Source: Lamprocystis purpurea DSM 4197 (GTDB taxonomy: Bacteria > Pseudomonadota > Gammaproteobacteria > Chromatiales > Chromatiaceae). Taken from it: a stretch of DNA of 64,000 bases. Where the stretch lies: NCBI RefSeq assembly GCF_000379525.1, contig NZ_KB902506.1:1-64000 (forward strand). Direction: 5' to 3'. Positions 48,155-57,892 of this stretch are shown in pieces (within the stretch, counting starts at the first letter, position 1; each line of letters begins with the position of its first letter). The translations under genes and the position numbers were made by a program. A model generated the notes under the pieces. It saw only the letters and a list, made by a program, of their open reading frames with translations, was not told the DNA's origin and ran no database searches.

Positions 48155-49972
48155 CTACACCCACTCCAACGGATCTTCCTCAGGCCCCGGCTTGAGCCCC
48201 GGCTCTTCGATGAATAACCGGTGCCAGATGGCGAACTGCATGAGCCCGAAGAGTTCCCGGGCGCCGCCCCGGCCGGCCTGTCGCGCGGCGACCAGGGTGG
48301 GGATGGCGGCGGGTTCGAACCACTCGCGGATGCCGCGGTTGGCGATCAGCCGTTCGCCCAGGCGGCGCGTCAGATCACCCGTCAGCCAGTCGCCCACCGG
48401 GACATGGAAGCCGCGTTTTGGCCGTTCCAAATGGCCGGGCGGCAGCAGCGGTGCGGCCCACTGTTTCAGCAGCCACTTGCCCTGGTGACGCCGCACCTTG
48501 AGCGGGTCCGGCAGGGACAGGCCGAATTCGACGACACGGTGGTCGAGGAAGGGCACACGCCCCTCCAGCCCAAAGGCCATCAGCATCCGGTCGGTTTTGA
48601 CCAGCAGGTTGTCGGGCAGGGCGGTGACCAGGTCGGTGTACTGGCGGCGCTGCATGTCGGACCAGGCCGGCGGGGTCTCCTGCCAGGCCGCGACGAAGGG
48701 CGCGCGATCCGCCCCTGGTGCCCCGTGCAGGGCCGGACCCATCACCCGCCGGGACCAGCGGCCCGACCACTGGCCGCGGGTGCGGAAGCCGCCGCTGCCG
48801 GGGTGCAGCACTGACTTGAACCAGCGTTCCAGGGGGCGCGGGTGGTAACGGCGGTAACCGGCGAAGGCCTCGTCGCCGCCCTCGCCGGAGAACACCACCT
48901 TGAGTTCGGCGGCCGCGGTCTGGGCGAGGATGGCGGTGGGCAGGCTGGCGTAATCGCGCATCAGTTCATCTGCTGCCCACACGGTCAGCGGGAGACGGGC
49001 GAAGACCTGCTCCAGGGTCAGTTCCAGCGGGCTGTGGTCGAACCCGAAGTGGGCCGCCACCCGTGCCGCCTCGGTGAGTTCATGGGCCATGGCGGTGCCG
49101 CGATAGCCCACCGAAAAGGAGCGAATGCGTCCGGCCCCGTGCTGATGAAGCAGCGCCGCCAACACTGCCGAGTCCACCCCGCCGGAGAGAAAGAGCCCGA
49201 AGGGCACGTCGGAGCGCATGTGCTCGTGCATGGCCGCATGCATCAGCCCATCGAGTTCCGCGCGCGCCGTGTCGGCGTCGATGGTCCGCGGGGTGACGTC
49301 CAGGGCCGACCAGTAACGGTGCCGCTCGATGCGCAGGTCCGGGTGGATGATCAGGGCTTCGCCGGGCAGGACCCGGTGGATGCCGTGCAGCAGGGTGTCC
49401 TCCCCGCCGGCGAACTGGTTTTGCAGGAAGCGGCGCAGTGCCCCCGGGTCGACCTCGGGCCGCCCCGGCAGGACCGGCAGCAGGGCCTTGATCTCGGAAG
49501 CGAAGGCGACCCGATCCGACAGCCGCGCATAGAACAGCGGTTTGATGCCGAGCCGGTCGCGTCCGAGGATCAGGCATCCCGTGCGGGCGTCGTGCAGGGC
49601 GAAGGCGTACATGCCGCGCAGTTGGCTGAGGAAGTCGAGCCCATGGACCGCATAGGCATGCAAAATGGTCTCGGAGTCGGAGTCGGTGAGGAGTTGTCGC
49701 CCCTGGCGACGCAGATCGGCATTCAACTCGAGATAGTTGTAGACCTCCCCGTTGGCCGCCAGGGCCAGGGATCCATCGGCCGCGACCATGGGCTGATGCC
49801 CGGTCGCGAGTCCGATGATCGAGAGTCGGGTCTGGGCCAGTCCGACCGGTCCGGCACAGTAGATACCGCGATCGTCCGGTCCGCGGTGGGCCAGCACGGC
49901 GGCCATGGTGCGCAACTGGTCCGGGTCCGGGGTCAGTCCGGCGCGCATCAGCAAGCCGGTTATGCCGCACAT
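48155..49972 (-). CDS. asnB: Asparagine synthase (glutamine-hydrolysing)-type amidotransferase
   Basis: A 605-residue enzyme with an N-terminal Ntn glutaminase domain starting at the nucleophile C2 (MCGITGLL) with HRGPDDRG and ANGEVYNY, and a C-terminal synthetase domain with the ATP-binding SGGVDSAVLAALL and GEGGDEAFAGYRRY. In polysaccharide loci such AsnB homologues often amidate sugar carboxylates or act in exosortase-type exopolysaccharide clusters; general asparagine synthesis is the alternative. Flanked by the R-M pair and a PAP2 phosphatase. The gap 47985-48154 upstream of the R-M pair contains no gene that I can see. Confidence 0.9.
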   Translation of the reverse strand: MCGITGLLMRAGLTPDPDQLRTMAAVLAHRGPDDRGIYCAGPVGLAQTRLSIIGLATGHQPMVAADGSLALAANGEVYNYLELNADLRRQGRQLLTDSDSETILHAYAVHGLDFLSQLRGMYAFALHDARTGCLILGRDRLGIKPLFYARLSDRVAFASEIKALLPVLPGRPEVDPGALRRFLQNQFAGGEDTLLHGIHRVLPGEALIIHPDLRIERHRYWSALDVTPRTIDADTARAELDGLMHAAMHEHMRSDVPFGLFLSGGVDSAVLAALLHQHGAGRIRSFSVGYRGTAMAHELTEAARVAAHFGFDHSPLELTLEQVFARLPLTVWAADELMRDYASLPTAILAQTAAAELKVVFSGEGGDEAFAGYRRYHPRPLERWFKSVLHPGSGGFRTRGQWSGRWSRRVMGPALHGAPGADRAPFVAAWQETPPAWSDMQRRQYTDLVTALPDNLLVKTDRMLMAFGLEGRVPFLDHRVVEFGLSLPDPLKVRRHQGKWLLKQWAAPLLPPGHLERPKRGFHVPVGDWLTGDLTRRLGERLIANRGIREWFEPAAIPTLVAARQAGRGGARELFGLMQFAIWHRLFIEEPGLKPGPEEDPLEWV

Positions 49973-49994
49973 GGGCGCGTCCTCGTCGGTCCGT

Positions 49995-51230
49995 TCACGG
50001 CGCCGTCCCGCGAGGACCGCTCTCGTCCAGCACGACGCCGTTCTTGGTTTCCAGGATCAGTTGCGGCACGGTGGCACCCAAGGGGTGGATGCGGATGTCA
50101 CCGAGCGCGGTCCGGACCTCGATACGCTCCCAGTCCGTCGGGTCGATGCCGACGGTGAGCGTGGTGTCTTTCTCGGTGAAGAGGCCGGTGTGGGTGACGG
50201 TGTAGGTGATAGTGTCGTCCGTACGGTCGAGGGCGCCCAGGACGCGACTACTCGGCAGACCAAAGCCCCGGCCCTTGAGTCGGATGGAGGCCGCCGCGGC
50301 CGTGTCGCCGAGGGGGAACAGGGTCAGGTTCGCGGCGTCCGCGGCCAGGCGCAGGGTTCGCGGCCCAGGTGCCGCCGCCAGGGTCTGGACTTCCAGATTC
50401 CGTGTTTCCTGAACGGGGGTGGAGAGCAGCACGCCGAACAGCATGGCCGCCGCGGCGAGCCCATAGGCACCCACTGTCAAGGCCGGATAGCGCAGCGGAC
50501 GCGGCGCCGCCGGCGGACGTCCGACTGCCGCGGCCTCCCGTTGCGGAATGCGCAATACCAGATAATAGAGCGCGAAGGCGACACCATAGGCGAGCACCGC
50601 GGACCAGATGACGTCCGACAGGAAGTGATCCCCGGCGCTCATCCGACCGATCCCCAGCAGGGTTCCCAGGACCATTGAGGAAAGCAGTGCGGCCAGGGCG
50701 AGCCGCGGCCGGCGACGCTGCCAGATCATGTAGAAGACCCCGAGCAGATAACCCACCGAGCTGTGTCCGCAGGGGAATGACTTGCCCTTGCCCTCGGCGG
50801 TGCGCGCCAGCGGCGGAACATACGCCTGGGTGCCGCCCAGGGCGAGTGTCTGATGCGGGCGGGGCCGGCCCCAGTGGTCTTTGAAGACGCCATTGATGAT
50901 CAGACCCGGACCGAGCAGGGTCGCGGCCAGGATCAAGGTCGCGTAGATCTGCAGCCGTCGCAACCGCGGCCAGATCCGGGCAGCCCCGATGGTCAGCAGG
51001 CTGCCGATCAACAAGAGCCCGGCGATCAGGGGAGAGGCCTGGTAGAGCAACACCCAGAACCAGCGGCCGGACTCCCACCAGGGGTCTTCGGCGGCGGGAT
51101 GGTAAAACAACGCGGCGGCCCGGGTGTCCAGGTCGGTCCACCAAAAGGGCAGAGTACCGACCAGGGCCAGCAGCACCAGGACGATGAGTTGAGCGGGCCA
51201 GGAGCGGCGCGGGGTCGCGAATGTTTGCAC
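49995..51230 (-). CDS. PAP2 phosphatase with extra C-terminal beta-rich domain
   Basis: About 411 residues from GTG 51230; an ATG at 51293 would add a Pro-rich, unlikely leader. Six membrane segments contain the PAP2 signature: KDHWGRPRPHQ, FPCGHSS and GRMSAGDHFLSDV. This lipid phosphatase type removes phosphate from undecaprenyl diphosphate, PG-phosphate or lipid A at the periplasmic face. After the last helix (YGLAAAAMLFGVLL) about 130 residues form repeated beta-strands (LRLAADAANLTLFPLGDTAA, WERIEVRTALGDIRIHPLG), resembling DUF4097/adhesin-like sheets. That extension is absent from ordinary PAP2 enzymes. Confidence 0.85.
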   Translation of the reverse strand: MQTFATPRRSWPAQLIVLVLLALVGTLPFWWTDLDTRAAALFYHPAAEDPWWESGRWFWVLLYQASPLIAGLLLIGSLLTIGAARIWPRLRRLQIYATLILAATLLGPGLIINGVFKDHWGRPRPHQTLALGGTQAYVPPLARTAEGKGKSFPCGHSSVGYLLGVFYMIWQRRRPRLALAALLSSMVLGTLLGIGRMSAGDHFLSDVIWSAVLAYGVAFALYYLVLRIPQREAAAVGRPPAAPRPLRYPALTVGAYGLAAAAMLFGVLLSTPVQETRNLEVQTLAAAPGPRTLRLAADAANLTLFPLGDTAAAASIRLKGRGFGLPSSRVLGALDRTDDTITYTVTHTGLFTEKDTTLTVGIDPTDWERIEVRTALGDIRIHPLGATVPQLILETKNGVVLDESGPRGTAP

Positions 51231-51433
51231 GGAATCTTTGCTCGGGGGCGGGCGGGATGGCGGAGGACAGGCGCGAGGGTAGCCGTCCGGCACCGGAATC
51301 TCAATTAGCAGATGATTGGCGCGTCAGTGGCGCTGCGAACAACCGGGTGATTTCGGCAAGTCATCCTTGGTACGCATTGCCGCAGGAATGCTTCCGATCG
51401 TCCCGGCCGACGAGCGGTCAGGGAAGGCGGGCG

Positions 51434-51530
51434 GGCCTTGATCGTAATCCCGGCCGGCGGCCTGCGTAGTCAGGGCTTCCAGCCCTGACGGTGTCAGGCC
51501 AGGATGGCCTGACTACGCACCAGGCGAGCC
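51434..51530. repeat. Dispersed ~97-bp repeat R3, copy a
   Basis: The unit starts GGCCTTGATCGTAATCCC and contains two hairpins, CAGGGCTTCCAGCCCTG and TCAGGCCAGGATGGCCTGA, inside outer arms GTAGTCAG/CTGACTAC. The same sequence with only a few changes, in the same orientation, lies at 62374-62470. It fills the gap between the PAP2 gene start and algR end. Bases 51294-51433 show nothing further. Confidence 0.85.
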
Positions 51531-51569
51531 CAAGTGACCGGGATCTTGATCGAGGCCGTTGGGCGGGGT

Positions 51570-52316
51570 TCAGGACGCGCCGCCGCGCAGCCAGCGGCGG
51601 ATTTCCGGTAGATGGCGACGGCTCACCGGGAGGCGTTCCGGGCAGTCACGCAGGTGGACCTCGAGGTTGCCGTGGGCATCCTTGTCAAGCGCGCTCAGCC
51701 GGGAGCGCGCCACCAGCGCGTTGCGGTGGATGCGCACGAACAGGTCCTGGAATTCGTCCTCCAGTGACTTCAGGGATTCATCTACCAGAAGTTCGCCACC
51801 GATATGGTGAACCGTCACGTACTTGTGTTGGGCCTGCAAATAGAGGATGTCGTCGAGCGGGACTGTTTGCAGTCCGCCCCGATAGTGAGCGCTGAGCGAG
51901 TGTCGACGTCCTTGGTGCGCCTCGTCGCGGGTGATCAGCGCGGCCTGTTGGGGTCGGGTGGGGATGCGCGCCCGCTCCAATGCCTCCTGCAGTCGCTCAC
52001 GTCGTACCGGTTTGACCAGGTAGTCGTCGACCCGATGCTCGAAGGCCGCCAGGGCGTACTGTTCATACGCGGTGACCAGGATGATCGCCGGCGGCGGTTC
52101 GAGCCGAGCGATCTGCTCGGCTGCTTCCAGGCCATTGATACCAGGCATCTGTACGTCCAGGAGCACGACATCCACGGGCTTGGTGCAGCACAGCTCCACC
52201 GCCTCGATCCCATCGCTTGCCTCGCCCACCACTGCGTAGTCGCCAGGCAATTCCGCGAGCATGCGTGCCAACCGCTCCCGTGCCGGAGCTTCATCATCGA
52301 CGACCAGGATGTTCAT
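51570..52316 (-). CDS. algR: LytTR response regulator AlgR
   Basis: A 248-residue regulator. The receiver occupies about 1-118 with DD7-8, phospho-acceptor D54 (VLLDVQMPGINGLEAAEQI) and VKPVRRERL. The LytTR DNA-binding domain is at about 148-245 (DDILYLQAQHKYVTVHH, LFVRIHRNALVARSRLSAL, LPVSRRHLPEIRRWL). In pseudomonads AlgR controls alginate, type IV pili and twitching. The start overlaps the stop of algZ by four bases. Confidence 0.92.
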   Translation of the reverse strand: MNILVVDDEAPARERLARMLAELPGDYAVVGEASDGIEAVELCCTKPVDVVLLDVQMPGINGLEAAEQIARLEPPPAIILVTAYEQYALAAFEHRVDDYLVKPVRRERLQEALERARIPTRPQQAALITRDEAHQGRRHSLSAHYRGGLQTVPLDDILYLQAQHKYVTVHHIGGELLVDESLKSLEDEFQDLFVRIHRNALVARSRLSALDKDAHGNLEVHLRDCPERLPVSRRHLPEIRRWLRGGAS

Positions 52317-53422
52317 TTGCGTTGCCAGGGATAGGGGAATACCAAACGGACCTGATAATCACCTTCGATTCGCGAGACGATCACCCGTGCCTCACCCTCG
52401 AACATCGCGTCCATGCGTTGCTTGACGTTATCCAGCGCGATATGGTTTCCGCCCGTGTGGCGTTCGCCCGGCTCGTCTTCGTCCGGCAGGCTGTTGCGGA
52501 TGCTGACATTCACCTGCGCGCGGCGATAGCGCCCGCTGATCCGGATCAGCCCGGGCCGGCGTGATGCCGCGATTCCGTGATAAACCGCATTCTCCACCAA
52601 GGGTTGAAGGATCAAGGGGGGCAGCATCGCGTCGCCCGGCAGGTCTTCGACGTCCCATACGACCTGGAGTCGGTCGCCGAGTCGCTGCTTTTCGATATTG
52701 AGATACCGATAGGACAATTCGAGTTCCTTGGCCAGGGTCGAGGCCGAGTTCGCGTTCGCGAGGGTGGCGCGGAACAGGTCGGCCAGGTCCTGTACGACCT
52801 CCTCGGCCACCCGCGGGTTGGTCTGCGTCAGGTTGGCGATGGTGTTCATGCTGTTGAATAGAAAGTGGGGTCGGATCCGTGCCTGGAGCTTTTGAAAGCG
52901 GGCTTCCGCCTCCGCCTCGACTTGCAGCCGCCACATGTGATGAAGATAAAGATAGCGCAGTAACATCCCCCCGAGGATTGCGCTGATGCCCAGGCCGCGG
53001 CCGAGGGTCGCGACGAGCCCCTCGTCCGGGAAGACGTGAATCCGCAGTGTCTCTTGCGGAAATGCATACGCGCCCCAGGTCACCAGGGCGGCAACGGCCA
53101 TCAGCATCAGCCAGGCCAGCAGCGCCGCGGTGCGATCCCCGACCCGCCTCAGTACCGGGCGCAAGCCGCAGAGCGCACCGCAGGCGAGTAACGAGAAGAT
53201 CAGCATGAACAGTGACATGGGGCCCAGGCGTCCCCAGACCTCGGCGACCCGGCAGTGGGATGCCAAGACCAGGCTGATGCCGAGCAATTGGGTGGCCAGA
53301 ACCACACCGACGGTCATGTCCAGCCGACAGAAATCGGGCGAAAACCCGCGGTGTGGCGGGGGTGGTTCGACATCATCAAAAGGGTTTTGCACGCCTTCCG
53401 GTCCAGCCCCGACGGGGCGCAT
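52313..53422 (-). CDS. algZ: Membrane histidine kinase AlgZ/FimS (His_kinase LytS-like)
   Basis: A 369-residue sensor; start at 53422 ([10 protein letters not shown]) keeps the gene clear of argH. The N-terminus has SPDFCRLD, then about four membrane segments ([15 protein letters not shown] to [11 protein letters not shown]). The His_kinase domain holds the acceptor His in [17 protein letters not shown], followed by [27 protein letters not shown]-like block, and ATP-binding [14 protein letters not shown]. It pairs with AlgR. The order argH divergent from algZ-algR is that of pseudomonads; hemC, next in those genomes, is absent here. Confidence 0.9.
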   Translation of the reverse strand: MRPVGAGPEGVQNPFDDVEPPPPHRGFSPDFCRLDMTVGVVLATQLLGISLVLASHCRVAEVWGRLGPMSLFMLIFSLLACGALCGLRPVLRRVGDRTAALLAWLMLMAVAALVTWGAYAFPQETLRIHVFPDEGLVATLGRGLGISAILGGMLLRYLYLHHMWRLQVEAEAEARFQKLQARIRPHFLFNSMNTIANLTQTNPRVAEEVVQDLADLFRATLANANSASTLAKELELSYRYLNIEKQRLGDRLQVVWDVEDLPGDAMLPPLILQPLVENAVYHGIAASRRPGLIRISGRYRRAQVNVSIRNSLPDEDEPGERHTGGNHIALDNVKQRMDAMFEGEARVIVSRIEGDYQVRLVFPYPWQRK

Positions 53423-53458
53423 GTAGAATGCCTCATTTCCCACCGGTCGGACTTCTCG

Positions 53459-54871
53459 ATGCACGAGCCAAGCCACAACTCCAGCGCCGGGGCCGCAAAG
53501 CCCTGGGCCGGGCGTTTTAACGCCCCTACCGATGCCTTTGTCGAAGCGTTCACCGCCTCGGTTGACTTCGATCGCCGTCTCTATCGTTACGACATCCAGG
53601 GCTCCATTGCCCACGCCACCATGCTGGCCCGGCAAGGCATCCTGGGCCAGGCCGAGTGCGACCAGATCGTCACTGGTCTCGAGGCCGTGCGGGCGCGGAT
53701 CGATGCCGGCGCGTTCACCTGGTCGATTCCCCTGGAAGACGTCCACATGAACGTGGAAACCGCGCTCACCGAGGCGATCGGCGACGCCGGCAAACGCCTG
53801 CATACCGGCCGCTCACGCAACGACCAGGTCGCTACCGACGTGCGGCTGTGGCTGCGCGACGAGATCGACCTGATCCGGATCGCCATCGCCCGCCTGCAGG
53901 CGGCCCTGCTGACGCTGGCCGAGCGTGAGGCGGATACCGTCATGCCCGGCTTCACCCACCTCCAGGTGGCCCAGCCGATCACCTTCGGCCATCACATGAT
54001 GGCCTGGTTCGAGATGCTGGAACGTGACCGCGCCCGGCTGGCCGATTGCCGCGGTCGCGTCAACGTCATGCCGCTCGGAGCGGCCGCGCTGGCCGGCACC
54101 ACGTACCCCATCGACCGTCACCTGACCGCCCGACTGCTGGGCTTCGACCACCCGGCCGAGAACTCACTGGACGCCGTGTCGGATCGCGACTTTGCCATTG
54201 AGTTTACCGCCGCCGCGGCCATCCTGATGATGCACCTGTCGCGTTTTTCAGAGGAACTGATCCTCTGGGCCTCCGCGCAGTTCGCTTTTGTGGACCTGTC
54301 CGACAGTTTTTGTACCGGCTCCTCGATCATGCCCCAGAAAAAGAACCCGGACGTGCCGGAGCTGGTGCGTGGCAAGAGTGGGCGGATCTTCGGCCACCTG
54401 ATGGGCCTCCTGACGCTGATGAAGGGTCAGCCGCTGGCCTATAACAAGGACAATCAGGAGGACAAGGAGCCGCTGTTCGACACGGTCGACAACCTCAAGG
54501 GCTGTCTCAAGGTGTATGCCGAGATGATGGGGCAGGTCACGTGCAGACGCGAGCGGATGCGCACGGCCGCGGCCCAAGGTTTCAGCACCGCCACCGACCT
54601 CGCGGACTATCTGGTGCGCAAGGGCATCCCCTTTCGCGACGCCCACGAGATCGTCGGCAAGGCGGTGGCGCTGGGGGTGCGCGAGGGGCGTGACCTGGCC
54701 GAGCTGACCATTGATGAATTGCGGGGATTCTCCGAGCGCATCGAACCCGATGTCTATGCCGTGCTGACCCTCGAAGGGTCGGTCGCCGCCCGCGATCATT
54801 TGGGCGGCACGGCGCCCGCCCAAGTGCGTGCCGCAATTGGCCGCGCCCGGTTGCGGCTGGCCGAGGGCTGA
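53459..54871 (+). CDS. argH: Argininosuccinate lyase
   Basis: A 470-residue enzyme of the fumarase/aspartase superfamily that splits argininosuccinate into arginine and fumarate, the last step of arginine synthesis. The start at 53459 gives [20 protein letters not shown]; the WAGRF motif is typical of the ArgH N-terminus. Other blocks: [34 protein letters not shown] and the signature [12 protein letters not shown] with the catalytic Ser loop. Only 36 bases separate it from divergent algZ. Five bases separate its stop from the MazG-like gene. Confidence 0.96.
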   Translation: MHEPSHNSSAGAAKPWAGRFNAPTDAFVEAFTASVDFDRRLYRYDIQGSIAHATMLARQGILGQAECDQIVTGLEAVRARIDAGAFTWSIPLEDVHMNVETALTEAIGDAGKRLHTGRSRNDQVATDVRLWLRDEIDLIRIAIARLQAALLTLAEREADTVMPGFTHLQVAQPITFGHHMMAWFEMLERDRARLADCRGRVNVMPLGAAALAGTTYPIDRHLTARLLGFDHPAENSLDAVSDRDFAIEFTAAAAILMMHLSRFSEELILWASAQFAFVDLSDSFCTGSSIMPQKKNPDVPELVRGKSGRIFGHLMGLLTLMKGQPLAYNKDNQEDKEPLFDTVDNLKGCLKVYAEMMGQVTCRRERMRTAAAQGFSTATDLADYLVRKGIPFRDAHEIVGKAVALGVREGRDLAELTIDELRGFSERIEPDVYAVLTLEGSVAARDHLGGTAPAQVRAAIGRARLRLAEG

Positions 54872-54876
54872 GGGTC

Positions 54877-55230
54877 ATGGATTGTCTGGACGATCTGAAC
54901 GCCCGCCTGGTCCGCTTCGCCCAAGAGCGCGACTGGGAGCAATTCCATTCGCCCAAGAATCTGTCGATGGCGCTGGCGGGGGAGGTCGGTGAGTTGCTGG
55001 AACATTTCCAATGGCTCACCCAGGAGCAAAGCCGGACGCTCAGTCCGGAGAAAAAAGAGCAGGTGGCGCAGGAACTGGCCGACTGCCTGATCTACATCCT
55101 GCGTCTCTGCGAGCGTCTGGACATCGACCCCATCGCCGCCGCTTACCGCAAGATCGCCATCAACGAGCAGCGCTATCCGGCGGACCGGGTGCGCGGGGAT
55201 GCGCGGCGGGCGGGGGAGTATCATGACTGA
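54877..55230 (+). CDS. MazG-like nucleotide pyrophosphohydrolase
   Basis: A 117-residue all-alpha NTP pyrophosphohydrolase of the MazG-like/dCTPase type. Metal-binding acidic residues sit in LAGEVGELLEHFQWL (E-x-x-E) and QELADCLIYILRL (E-x-x-D), followed by NEQRYPADRVRGDA. It hydrolyses (d)NTPs to monophosphates, a house-cleaning function; the exact substrate is unknown. GAGGG lies shortly before the ATG, five bases after argH, so it is in the argH transcript. Confidence 0.88.
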   Translation: MDCLDDLNARLVRFAQERDWEQFHSPKNLSMALAGEVGELLEHFQWLTQEQSRTLSPEKKEQVAQELADCLIYILRLCERLDIDPIAAAYRKIAINEQRYPADRVRGDARRAGEYHD

Positions 55231-55353
55231 TCCGTCGTGCAATCCGCTTGTTGAGTCAGCCGACCGCAGGTACGATCGACCGCACGGCGGCGGACCCGGC
55301 GCCCGGCGCTGCTCGTTTCGGTCTACAGTCTGGTCTTATCGGGTTAAACGGCG

Positions 55354-55719
55354 ATGAAATATTATTTTGGGGCGGTTTGTGTGCTCTTCGGCGCCTGGTT
55401 GGTTTATCGGGCGCTGGCCCATCGCAAGGCGGTGCTCGGCGCGCGCGAACGCGTCGGGGGCGTCCCGCGCGAGCGACCGGTCTCACGGCAATTGCAGGGG
55501 TTGCAGTCGCTGCGTGCGGGTTTGGCGCCGCTCTTTGTGCTGGGTGTCCTCCTGGCCGGTATCGCCTTGTCCATCCTGTGGTTCGTCATCGATCAGCAGG
55601 GGCTCTTCTCGGTTGTCGACATCCTGGGCTTCCTGGTGGCGATCTTTGCCTATGCCTACTCGATGTTCGTGCGCCTGCGGTACAGCAATCTGGGTTTGGA
55701 TCTGAGTCCGGCGGATTGA
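55354..55719 (+). CDS. Two-helix membrane protein of unknown function
   Basis: A 121-residue protein with an N-terminal hydrophobic segment (about 3-20, YYFGAVCVLFGAWLVYRAL), a basic cytoplasmic stretch, and two more segments (about 60-80 LFVLGVLLAGIALSILWFVI and 86-106 VDILGFLVAIFAYAYSMFV). No signature I recognise. A TAAACGGCG leader gives no strong ribosome binding site. It may be the first gene of the transcript leading to the TonB receptor, 106 bases later. Confidence 0.65.
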   Translation: MKYYFGAVCVLFGAWLVYRALAHRKAVLGARERVGGVPRERPVSRQLQGLQSLRAGLAPLFVLGVLLAGIALSILWFVIDQQGLFSVVDILGFLVAIFAYAYSMFVRLRYSNLGLDLSPAD

Positions 55720-55825
55720 GGCCGGACAGCAGGGCAGACTTGGGTTCGGGTGACGGCACAGCGTGGCCGTCCGGACCCCGGCCTGCCTTGCTTCCCGACC
55801 CCCTAAGCGCCGCGCTGATGTCCTC

Positions 55826-57892
55826 ATGAACGCATCGGCAAGACCCGCGGGTTTACGCGGCTGCGCCCGAAGTCGGCACGCCGGGCGGCGGCCGATCCTC
55901 GCAGTGAGTCTGGCGCTGGTCGTCGGCGCGGCCGATGCAGGCAGCGCCGAAGCCGACGATGACCGGGATCTCCAGGACCTGCTGGCACTGCTGGACGATC
56001 AGACCCAGTTGGCGACCAAGACCGGCATGAATGCGGATTTCATTCCGGGGATGGCCACGGTACTGTCGGGTGACGATCTGCTGGCGCGGGGGGTGCGGAC
56101 GGTCTGGGAGGCCCTGGCCCTGGTCCCCGGCTTCAGCCAGGGCCTGGAGGCGACCGGGGAGCGGCAGGTGTTGAGTCGTGGCGTGGGCTTTGGCTATGCC
56201 TCGGGTGACATCAAGATTCTGCTCGATGGCGTTTCCATGAACACCAGTCTCATGGCGACCGCCAACCCGGTGCTCAATATCCCCATCGAGCAGGTGGAGC
56301 GGATCGAGGTGATCCGCGGCCCCGGCGCGTCGGTCTACGGTGAATATGCCTATGCCGGGGTGATCAATGTCATCACCCGGCGGCAGGAGCGCACCCTGCA
56401 TGTCCAGGCCGATCAGGGGGCGACGGCTGGCGGCGGCGGCATCTGGTATTGGCAGGATCCCGCGCGGGACCTGACCTTGTCACTGAACGCGACCGGCCTC
56501 ACCGGGGACGGCGGAGCGGTCCGGGTGGCGCAGGACGCCTTGTATGGCGTCGGCCGTTCGACCCTGTCCCAGGCCCCTGGCCCGGCCAACGACGCGCATC
56601 GCTATGGCGGTCTGTTTGCCGAGTTGCGGTGGCAGGGCACCTTCGCCACGCTCAAGCTGCTGGATGACGCCTACGGGGATCAGTTCGGGATCAACCACTT
56701 CCTGCCGCCGGCTGATCAGGGTTTGGTCACCCATCAGCGCGATCTGGCCATCGAGATCGGACGGGATCTGCGCTTTTCCGACACGCTGAGTGCCCGCGTC
56801 CGTCTGGAGGGTTTGCAATACGAGCGGGAACGCGACGGGCTCTATGTCTTTCCCGCGGGCTACTTTGCCGAGCAGCCGATCTTTATGAATCAGCGGTACC
56901 GCGAGACGCGTTACCTTGGCGCGGCGGATCTGCACTGGCGGCCGGAGCCCCGCCATGACCTGCTGTTCGGTCTGGAAGCCAGCCGGATCGACATCCATGA
57001 CGCGTCCTGGGACTGGTCCGCGTTGCCCTTCCCGATCGCCGCCACCTGGTTGGACGCGACGCGGGAGCGGCGGATCCTGAGCGGGATCATTCAGGATGTG
57101 TTCCGCGCCGGCGAGAATGTCACGCTCACCGGCAGCCTGCGCTACGATGACTACAGCGATCTGGATGCTTACCTGAGCCCCCGGTTGGCCGCGGTCTGGC
57201 GACTCGATTCCAGGAACATCCTCAAGTTTCAATACGCGCGGGCGTTCCGCCCCCCGACGTTCTACGAACTGGAATACCCCAGCCGGGAGCCGCTGGTCGC
57301 GAGCGAGATCGCCACTTATGAGTTGGGCTACATCCTGAAGCAGCCCACTTGGGAGACGCGCCTGATTCTTTTTCATTCCGACCTGACCGAGCCTATCAGC
57401 TTCGATTACGCCGGATTGAACGGCTACGTCAATAACCCCGATGCCCATCTGTCCGGGATCGAACTGGAGTACCAGCAGCGGCTGAGCGCTCGCGTGAAGA
57501 TCGATGCCAATCTCTCCTACGTGGATGCGGCCTGGACCGGTACCGGCACGGCGCTCCCCGGGGGCACCGATCTGCTTGGAAACTTTGCACTGCTGTGGCG
57601 GATGGCGGACGACTGGACGGCGGCCCTGCAACTGCGTTATGTCGGCGAGCGCAGCCGGGTGGAGTCCGACCCGCGCGAATCGCTGGCGGGCTATGGATCA
57701 CTGGATCTGACGCTCAATTACCGTCGGGCGGGCGCCGGGCCATTCCTCTCGGTCGGTGTCAAGAATCTGACCGACGCGGACCAGCGCTTCCCGGATATTC
57801 CTACTCGGGTTGGGGATGTGGATCTGGTCTATCCCCAGGATTATCCGCAGCCTGGGCGCCGTTGGTGGCTGTCGGCGGGCTACACTTTCTGA
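55826..57892 (+). CDS. TonB-dependent outer-membrane receptor
   Basis: A 688-residue receptor from ATG 55826. A signal peptide with a long basic n-region (about 1-42) is followed by the plug domain (about 65-185; GMATVLSGDDLLARGVRTVW, EALALVPGF, VERIEVIRGPGASVYGEYAY, AGVINVITR) and a 22-strand barrel ending in Phe (WWLSAGYTF). It imports an unknown ligand across the outer membrane. Its stop overlaps the next start (TGATG), tying it to the YfiR-like and diguanylate cyclase genes, which suggests a sensing rather than purely nutritional role. Confidence 0.9.
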   Translation: MNASARPAGLRGCARSRHAGRRPILAVSLALVVGAADAGSAEADDDRDLQDLLALLDDQTQLATKTGMNADFIPGMATVLSGDDLLARGVRTVWEALALVPGFSQGLEATGERQVLSRGVGFGYASGDIKILLDGVSMNTSLMATANPVLNIPIEQVERIEVIRGPGASVYGEYAYAGVINVITRRQERTLHVQADQGATAGGGGIWYWQDPARDLTLSLNATGLTGDGGAVRVAQDALYGVGRSTLSQAPGPANDAHRYGGLFAELRWQGTFATLKLLDDAYGDQFGINHFLPPADQGLVTHQRDLAIEIGRDLRFSDTLSARVRLEGLQYERERDGLYVFPAGYFAEQPIFMNQRYRETRYLGAADLHWRPEPRHDLLFGLEASRIDIHDASWDWSALPFPIAATWLDATRERRILSGIIQDVFRAGENVTLTGSLRYDDYSDLDAYLSPRLAAVWRLDSRNILKFQYARAFRPPTFYELEYPSREPLVASEIATYELGYILKQPTWETRLILFHSDLTEPISFDYAGLNGYVNNPDAHLSGIELEYQQRLSARVKIDANLSYVDAAWTGTGTALPGGTDLLGNFALLWRMADDWTAALQLRYVGERSRVESDPRESLAGYGSLDLTLNYRRAGAGPFLSVGVKNLTDADQRFPDIPTRVGDVDLVYPQDYPQPGRRWWLSAGYTF

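Noticed and set aside
48842-50158. A 438-codon plus-strand open frame
   Set aside because: Antisense to the asparagine synthase and PAP2 genes; no protein-like features.
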